The notes beneath the pieces are model-generated. The model was not told the DNA's origin, made no database searches, and saw nothing but the letters and a program-made list of their open reading frames with translations. A stretch of 64,000 nucleotides of DNA from Thermoanaerobaculia bacterium (GTDB taxonomy: Bacteria > Acidobacteriota > Thermoanaerobaculia > Gp7-AA8), in contig JADGNZ010000010.1 of the NCBI GenBank assembly GCA_017883205.1, positions 62,001-126,000 on the forward strand, in the 5' to 3' direction. Made by a program: the position numbers and the translations under genes. Below, in pieces: positions 59,872-64,000 of this stretch (position 1 is the stretch's first letter; each line of letters begins with the position of its first letter).

Positions 59872-60399
59872 CTACCGTTTCTTCTTGAGCGCTTTCCCGA
59901 TCGTGAGCTTGAATCCGTCTGGATCGTCGACGGAGAGCTCGCGGTAGCCCCACGATTGATCCGCTGGCTCCTGCGCCAGCGTTCCGCCTGCGGCTTTGAT
60001 TCGTGCTGCGATCTTGTCGATGTCCTGATCAGTTTCGCAATACAGGCGTACTCCGACGCCTTTGACGCGGTCGCGTCCTTTCTGCCAGTCGTCCTGCCCG
60101 ATCATGAACAGCACATCGCCCGCGGAGAGCTCGACGCCGCGCAGCACGCCATCCATCTCCCAGCGATCGCCGACAGTGAATCCGAGGACGTCGCGATACC
60201 AGGCCAGACTCTTCTCGATGTCGTTGACAGTGAAGCTGGGACTTGCGGAGAGGAGACGGAGGCCGCCATCCTTTTTCGCACTCGCCGTCTTCCCTGCGCT
60301 CTTTTTCGTAGCCTTTTTCGCGGCTGGTTTGGCGATCCGCTTCGCGCTCTTCGCCTTCGCAGCGGGCTTCTTTGCTTTGCTCGTTTTCTTTGCGGCCAT
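59872..60399 (-). CDS. VOC-fold protein with histone-H1-like N-terminal tail
   Basis: 175 residues from the ATG at 60399 with a GGAGG site. Residues 2-45 are Lys/Ala-rich (AAKKTSKAKKPAAKAKSAKR and on), like bacterial histone-H1-type tails. The remainder is one VOC (glyoxalase/bleomycin-resistance) module: 'FTVNDIEKSLAWYRDVLGFTVGDRWEMDG', 'GDVLFMIGQDDWQKGR', and 'YRELSVDDPDGFKLTIGKAL'. The fold usually binds a metal and small molecules; the tail may tether it to DNA. Confidence 0.85.
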   Translation of the reverse strand: MAAKKTSKAKKPAAKAKSAKRIAKPAAKKATKKSAGKTASAKKDGGLRLLSASPSFTVNDIEKSLAWYRDVLGFTVGDRWEMDGVLRGVELSAGDVLFMIGQDDWQKGRDRVKGVGVRLYCETDQDIDKIAARIKAAGGTLAQEPADQSWGYRELSVDDPDGFKLTIGKALKKKR

Positions 60400-60520
60400 G
60401 GGGTTTCCTCCTTCGTTGTTTGAGGCTGGAACTATCCCTCCGGGAATGCTTGCAGTCAACGAGGAGGGCCTTACCGTCTCGTTTGTGCGACGATACCGAA
60501 AGACAATTTGAGGTTTAGCG

Positions 60521-60748
60521 ATGCCGACCGCCACGATCACCGTAGATGTCACCCTGAAAGCACGCCTCGCCGAACTGGCAAAGCAGACCGGACAAGGTGT
60601 CGATGATTTCGTCGAAGCATTTCTTCGCCGTGTAGCGGATGCCGACATCCGTTTTGATCGAGGCGTTCCGGTGTTTCCGCCACGGCCCGGAGCCCCTCTG
60701 CTGACCGTCGAAGATGTTGATCGAATCGAAAATGGGGGCGAGGCGTAG
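60521..60748 (+). CDS. CopG/RHH-like putative antitoxin, orphan
   Basis: 75 residues: 'TATITVDVTLKARLAELAKQTGQGVDDFVEAFLRRVADAD' is a ribbon-helix-helix pattern, followed by a Pro-rich, toxin-binding-like tail. No toxin gene follows; the next 300 bases hold only repeats. Divergent from the VOC gene. Confidence 0.7.
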   Translation: MPTATITVDVTLKARLAELAKQTGQGVDDFVEAFLRRVADADIRFDRGVPVFPPRPGAPLLTVEDVDRIENGGEA

Positions 60749-61053
60749 TTCCCATCGTGGCCTGGGTCTTGTTTCAGCTCGGGCTCGTCTCAACTTTAGG
60801 AGCTATCACGCCGGGTCCAACCACCGAGGCGGGACGCCCCGATGGCCGCGGGCGAGACGCCCACACTCCTCCGTCGCAAGGAGTGCGGTCGTCTCGACCG
60901 CGGGCACTCGGGCGTCCTCGCCTGAGTGCTGTCGGGCGGCGGCCGAAATCCGTCGACCGCTCTCTCTTGCGTGAAATACGGCCGCGGATCTTCTACCGCG
61001 CAAACTCCTAGTTCCCGATATGGCGGACGTATGCCCGGAACGACTTTGATATC
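60749..61053. other. Repeat-bearing spacer
   Basis: No credible gene. A GC-rich stretch at about 60827-60930 (GAGGCGGGACGCCCCGATGG to GGGCGTCCTCGCC) contains the GCGTCCTCGCC word of the dispersed repeats and small palindromes around CACTCCTCCGTCGCAAGGAGTG. Confidence 0.55.
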
Positions 61054-61287
61054 TCACAACGCGCCGGTCGATTCAGATTCAATGGGAACGAAGAATCCCT
61101 TCTCCGGACAGGCGAGCAGCCAATCGAGAGCACCTTCGTTTGGCTTTGGTGCGCGGCGCACCAGACGGTATTCACCGCGGTCCAGCCGTTCGATGGTGAA
61201 TTCATCCCCTGGCTCGATCCTGTCCTGCTTGCGCAGCAGGGTTGGCAGCAGGATCCGGCCTTTGGAGGAAACGATCGTCTTCAACAT
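61054..61287 (-). CDS. AbrB-family antitoxin, orphan
   Basis: 77 residues from the ATG at 61287: 'LKTIVSSKGRILLPTLLRKQDRIEPGDEFTIERLDRGEYRLVRR' is the AbrB/MazE fold, with a VapC-binding-type tail (EGALDWLLACPEKGFFVPIESES). No PIN gene follows on this strand; the next bases are the repeat spacer. Probably an orphan antitoxin. Confidence 0.85.
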   Translation of the reverse strand: MLKTIVSSKGRILLPTLLRKQDRIEPGDEFTIERLDRGEYRLVRRAPKPNEGALDWLLACPEKGFFVPIESESTGAL

Positions 61288-61332
61288 ATGCCGTCGCATT
61301 TCGTTCTTCGCTTTGATTCACAGTCGCGCGGC

Positions 61333-62364
61333 CTACTTCTTCAGTGTCGCCACCACCAGATCACTCAGTTTTCCCAGTCCCGAGTGTGCCAGGTAGACCG
61401 TGCCGTCGCTCGTGACCGCGGGATTGCGCGCGCCGGTGTGCACCGCTACCTTCGCTACGATCGACAAGATCCCCTTCGCATCGACGCGTGCGACCGTGAG
61501 CAGCCCTGCCTTCGCCGCGCCGACGTAGACCGTGTGCGTGGCGGCGGCGTAATCGAGGTCATCGGCACCATCTCCGGTGTCGATCGACGAGAGCACCGCA
61601 CCGTCATGCGCCACATCCATCACCTCGGTGCGCGTGCTGCAGGCGATGAACAGATGTCCTGCTTTCTCATCGACGCGCAACCCGTGCGGACCGTCTGCGC
61701 CGCACGTCGATTTCCATGTGGCAACGGTCTTGTGCGTTGCCAGATCGATCGCCAGTGTCAGGTCTTTGTCTTCCATGTTCGTGTAGAAGCGGCCGCGTTT
61801 TGCGTCGACTGCGAAGCCTTCCGGGTTGCCCTCGAAGGTCAGCTTCGTCTTTTCGTTCAAGGTTGCGGCATCGAGGATGCGGATCGATTTGTCGCGCGGC
61901 GTCGTCACCCACACTTCCTTCGTCCCCGCGACATAGGCAAGTCCGTCAGGCATCGAGTCAACCTTGTGGCAGGTGCCGCGAGCCAGCGTCTTCGGGTTTA
62001 CGGCGCAGACGGTGGAGTCGCCGCGGTTGCCGATGTAGATCACGCCGTCGCCGATCGTCACGGAGCTGGGGCCAACGACCCGTTTGCGGTCACCACTACC
62101 CATCTCCGCAGTCGGAAAGCCGGTGATCTGACGAACCTTGCCGGTGGCTGGATCGACGACGTCAACGGCGCCGGTGTTCCCGGCGGGAACCCACACGGAA
62201 TGTGTCGCCGGATCAAAGATGATGTAGTCCATCCCGATGCCGGCGTCGCTCGCGCCTGGCAGTGCCTGCATCGACACCGCGTAAGTTGGGTCGGCGGCGC
62301 GGAGGGTCTGTGCGGCGAAGAGGAACGTGCCGCCGAGGGCCAGGATGGCGAGGCGCGAGGCCAC
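61333..62364 (-). CDS. Exported YncE-like beta-propeller protein
   Basis: 343 residues from a GTG start with a signal peptide (ASRLAILALGGTFLFAAQTLRAAD). Repeated blades such as 'YIIFDPATHSVWVPAGNTGAVDVVDPATGKVRQI', 'VIYIGNRGDSTVCAVNPKTLA' and 'HLFIACSTRTEVMDVAHDGAVLSSI' are typical of YVTN/YncE propellers that bind other proteins or DNA in the envelope. No catalytic motif. Confidence 0.82.
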   Translation of the reverse strand: MASRLAILALGGTFLFAAQTLRAADPTYAVSMQALPGASDAGIGMDYIIFDPATHSVWVPAGNTGAVDVVDPATGKVRQITGFPTAEMGSGDRKRVVGPSSVTIGDGVIYIGNRGDSTVCAVNPKTLARGTCHKVDSMPDGLAYVAGTKEVWVTTPRDKSIRILDAATLNEKTKLTFEGNPEGFAVDAKRGRFYTNMEDKDLTLAIDLATHKTVATWKSTCGADGPHGLRVDEKAGHLFIACSTRTEVMDVAHDGAVLSSIDTGDGADDLDYAAATHTVYVGAAKAGLLTVARVDAKGILSIVAKVAVHTGARNPAVTSDGTVYLAHSGLGKLSDLVVATLKK

Positions 62365-62410
62365 CGTGGCTGCAGCAGAAGCATTAGAACGAAGCCGCTA
62401 CGGTCGATTA

Positions 62411-62652
62411 CACAGCATCAATGGTGGGGAACACAGCATCGGCGGTGGGAAGCACAGCATCGATCGTGCGAAACGCAGCATCGACGGCAGGAGACATAGC
62501 GTCGGTGGTACGAAACACAGCATCGATGGTAGGAAACACAGCATCGAAGGTGGGAAGCACAGCATCGATCGTGCGAAACGCTGCATCGATGGCGGGAAAC
62601 GCAGCGTCGGTGGCGCGAAACGCAGCATTGATGGTAGGAAACGCAGCGTCAG
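62411..62652. repeat. Array of about 11.5 tandem 21-bp units
   Basis: Units of the form CACAGCATCGATGGTRGGAA plus one base, with two or three changes between neighbours; units 3 and 8 are identical. Same 21-bp period as the array at 27363-27963. Every frame reads as a heptad repeat on both strands. Confidence 0.9.
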
Positions 62653-63056
62653 GGCTTCTTTTCTTCCGGTCAGCTCTGCCCGTGGTAAGCGTCGATGATT
62701 GTTTTTCTTGCGTTGGCTCTTACCAAGGTAAGCATCGATGCTAGCTTTCTTTTCTCCCGCTCCTTCCAAGGTAATCATCATCGCTTCCATTGAAACCATC
62801 GTTGAATCGCCCAGGACCTCCGATGCTCGCTGAAGATCGCTGAACTGTTACCTTGGTTTGAGCAATCGATTCGAACTGAACTGCCGGCTCTTACCGAGGA
62901 AAGAGCCGACGATTCGAAACGTAGGAACGACGCTAGCCTGGGTAATTGCGCATGGGTCATTTCAATCAAGGGTGCTTCAGATCTGAGCATCGGTGGTAAT
63001 AAACCCAGCCCCGGCTCTTTCCATGGTTTGAGCTGGAGGTGAGTTATGATGCATCG
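62653..63056. other. Spacer of about 400 bases after the 21-bp array
   Basis: No gene supported. Scattered words such as TTACCAAGGTAAGCATCGATG, TTCCAAGGTAATCATCATCG and TTACCTTGGTTTGAGCAATCG recur and may be strongly diverged members of the neighbouring array. GGAGGTGAG at 63035 lies ahead of the XRE gene. Confidence 0.4.
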
Positions 63057-63347
63057 ATGCCACGCGCGATGCGAATCGAACCTGATGCGGCACGCTTCGG
63101 CGCGATCCTGAAGCGACTGCGCGAGACGAAAGGGTGGACGCGGCAGAAACTCGCACAGCGCGCGGGCATGACGCCGACGTACATCGGTATTCTCGAGTAC
63201 GGCGGCAACACTCCGAGTCTGCCGACTGTCCTGGAACTGATCGAAGTCCTCGGCGGCGACATCGCCGACATCATGCGCCGCCTCGCCGCCGCGCGCGTGA
63301 CGCCGGCCCCCGTTCTGCCGCCCCAACCGCCGGCCTCCGAAACGTAG
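63057..63347 (+). CDS. XRE-family helix-turn-helix regulator
   Basis: 96 residues from the ATG at 63057 (a GTG six codons upstream is possible). 'FGAILKRLRETKGWTRQKLAQRAGMTPTYIGILEYGGNTPSLPTVLELIEVLGGD' is the lambda-repressor-like HTH; the C-terminal 20 residues are Pro-rich. A stand-alone regulator; the target is unknown. Convergent with the GH1 gene. Confidence 0.88.
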   Translation: MPRAMRIEPDAARFGAILKRLRETKGWTRQKLAQRAGMTPTYIGILEYGGNTPSLPTVLELIEVLGGDIADIMRRLAAARVTPAPVLPPQPPASET

Positions 63348-63386
63348 TTCGTGGCGTTTAGTGCGAGCTGCGAGTGCGTCGAAGAA

Positions 63387-64000
63387 TTACCCCACCGCCC
63401 CACCGTTCGTCCTCGCAATCTCCCGATAGAACTTCGCGCTCTCCTTCAACGTCCGTTTGAGCGTGGCGAAGTCGACGTGGACGATACCGAATCGTTTGGT
63501 GTAGCCGTGGCTCCATTCCAGGTTGTCGAGGAGCGACCAGACGAAGTAGCCGCGGACGTCGGCGCCCTGTTCGATGGCACGATGGACAGAAAGGATGTGC
63601 TCGCGCAGGTAGTAGATACGCAGCGGATCGTTCACCGTGCCGTCGATGGCCGTTGGAGGGTCGTAGAACGCGGCGCCGTTCTCGGTGATGTAAATCGGCG
63701 TCGGTCCGTAGCGCTCTTTGAACCAGAGCAGGACGGCGGTGAGGGCGGGGGGGTACACCTCCCAGCCGGTCTCAGTGTAGATCGCTCCTGGCTGCCGGAC
63801 ACGCGTGGCGCGCTCGATCGGAATGGACGGATCGGCTTTCGTCACCGCGCGTAAGTAATAGTTGATCCCGACGAAATCGAGCGGTTGTTTGATGAGGTCG
63901 AAGTCGGCGTCCGGAAAATCCGGCCACGCCGCGCCGAACATCTCCTTCATCTCGTCGGGGTATGCGCCTTTGAATGCGGGATCGAGATACTGCCGGTTCA
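63387..64000 (-). CDS. GH1 family beta-glucosidase, C-terminal part (5' end outside window)
   Basis: The frame stays open to the right edge of the window. About 200 C-terminal residues of a GH1 barrel: 'LDFVGINYYLRAVTK', the nucleophile motif PIYITENGAAF, 'VNDPLRIYYLREHILSVHRAIEQGADVRGYFVWSLLDNLEWSHGYTKRFGIVHVDF' (aglycone and glycone site Trp/Glu residues), then 'RTLKESAKFYREI'. Hydrolyses beta-glucosides or beta-galactosides. The acid/base half lies outside. Confidence 0.93.
   Translation of the reverse strand, partial: NRQYLDPAFKGAYPDEMKEMFGAAWPDFPDADFDLIKQPLDFVGINYYLRAVTKADPSIPIERATRVRQPGAIYTETGWEVYPPALTAVLLWFKERYGPTPIYITENGAAFYDPPTAIDGTVNDPLRIYYLREHILSVHRAIEQGADVRGYFVWSLLDNLEWSHGYTKRFGIVHVDFATLKRTLKESAKFYREIARTNGGAVG

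Noticed and set aside
60757-61011. 84-codon plus-strand frame
   Set aside because: Mostly repeat sequence, no homology and no start signal.
62398-62799. Minus-strand 133-codon frame with LCFPPSM heptads
   Set aside because: Same reasoning: period 21 keeps frames open, and the non-repeat N-terminus has no recognisable protein character.

Overview
High-GC bacterial DNA, roughly 60-odd percent G+C by eye. The gene content resembles Acidobacteriota or a similar soil lineage: paired M16 peptidases, a DUF5117-type peptidase remnant, DUF2891, spinster-type MFS, many PIN-type toxin-antitoxin loci and abundant intergenic hairpins. The lineage is an inference; no rRNA, tRNA or CRISPR array was recognised.

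Layout. 1-10.9 kb: 3' end of a radical SAM/SPASM gene, two M16 peptidases, a Phd-VapC pair next to an orphan VapB, DUF2891, an MFS transporter, two orphan antitoxins, ispH, DUF3108 and DUF3024 proteins. 11-21.6 kb: a BrnT module, a 1072-residue discoidin/six-hairpin glycosidase-like protein, an MFS transporter, a HlyD-type adaptor with two MacB-like permeases but no ATPase, and a SEC-C protein. 21.7-29.6 kb is accessory: unrecognised proteins, a RHH/HicB-like pair divergent from an XRE regulator, a membrane protein with a duplicated domain, a 600-bp array of 21-bp repeats and a dead peptidase gene. 29.6-35.2 kb: a TIR-NTPase-TPR gene with a one-base frameshift, flanked by direct copies of a ~267-bp repeat, then a DUF433/DUF5615 pair with a broken toxin.

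35.3-37.6 kb holds the most interesting locus: an ECF sigma factor overlapping a gene whose product joins a zinc anti-sigma motif (HxxxCxxC), a complete O6-alkylguanine methyltransferase domain and a C-terminal Ada-type four-cysteine domain, followed by a SpoIIE phosphatase. It looks like alkylation damage sensing wired directly to a sigma factor, in place of the Ada AraC-type activator.

38-51 kb: quinone oxidoreductase, a PqqB-like metallo-hydrolase, a TPR protein, then a GH38 alpha-mannosidase with a sugar ABC importer (binding protein, double ATPase, permease) and an amino acid permease. 51-64 kb: a degenerate ImmA/IrrE-like pair, a kynureninase-like enzyme with a non-heme iron oxygenase and a divergent bicupin, a second intact Phd-VapC pair, a large secreted protein, a VOC protein with a histone-H1-like tail, orphan antitoxins, a beta-propeller protein, a second 21-bp array, an XRE regulator and the 3' end of a GH1 beta-glucosidase.

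Two themes run through the window. (1) Hairpin repeats of several families sit between genes and also inside genes without breaking the frame (sugar ABC ATPase, glycosidase-like protein, oxygenase, probably the bicupin), or supply a start or stop codon. (2) Toxin-antitoxin decay: several antitoxins remain with no toxin, and one toxin is frameshifted.
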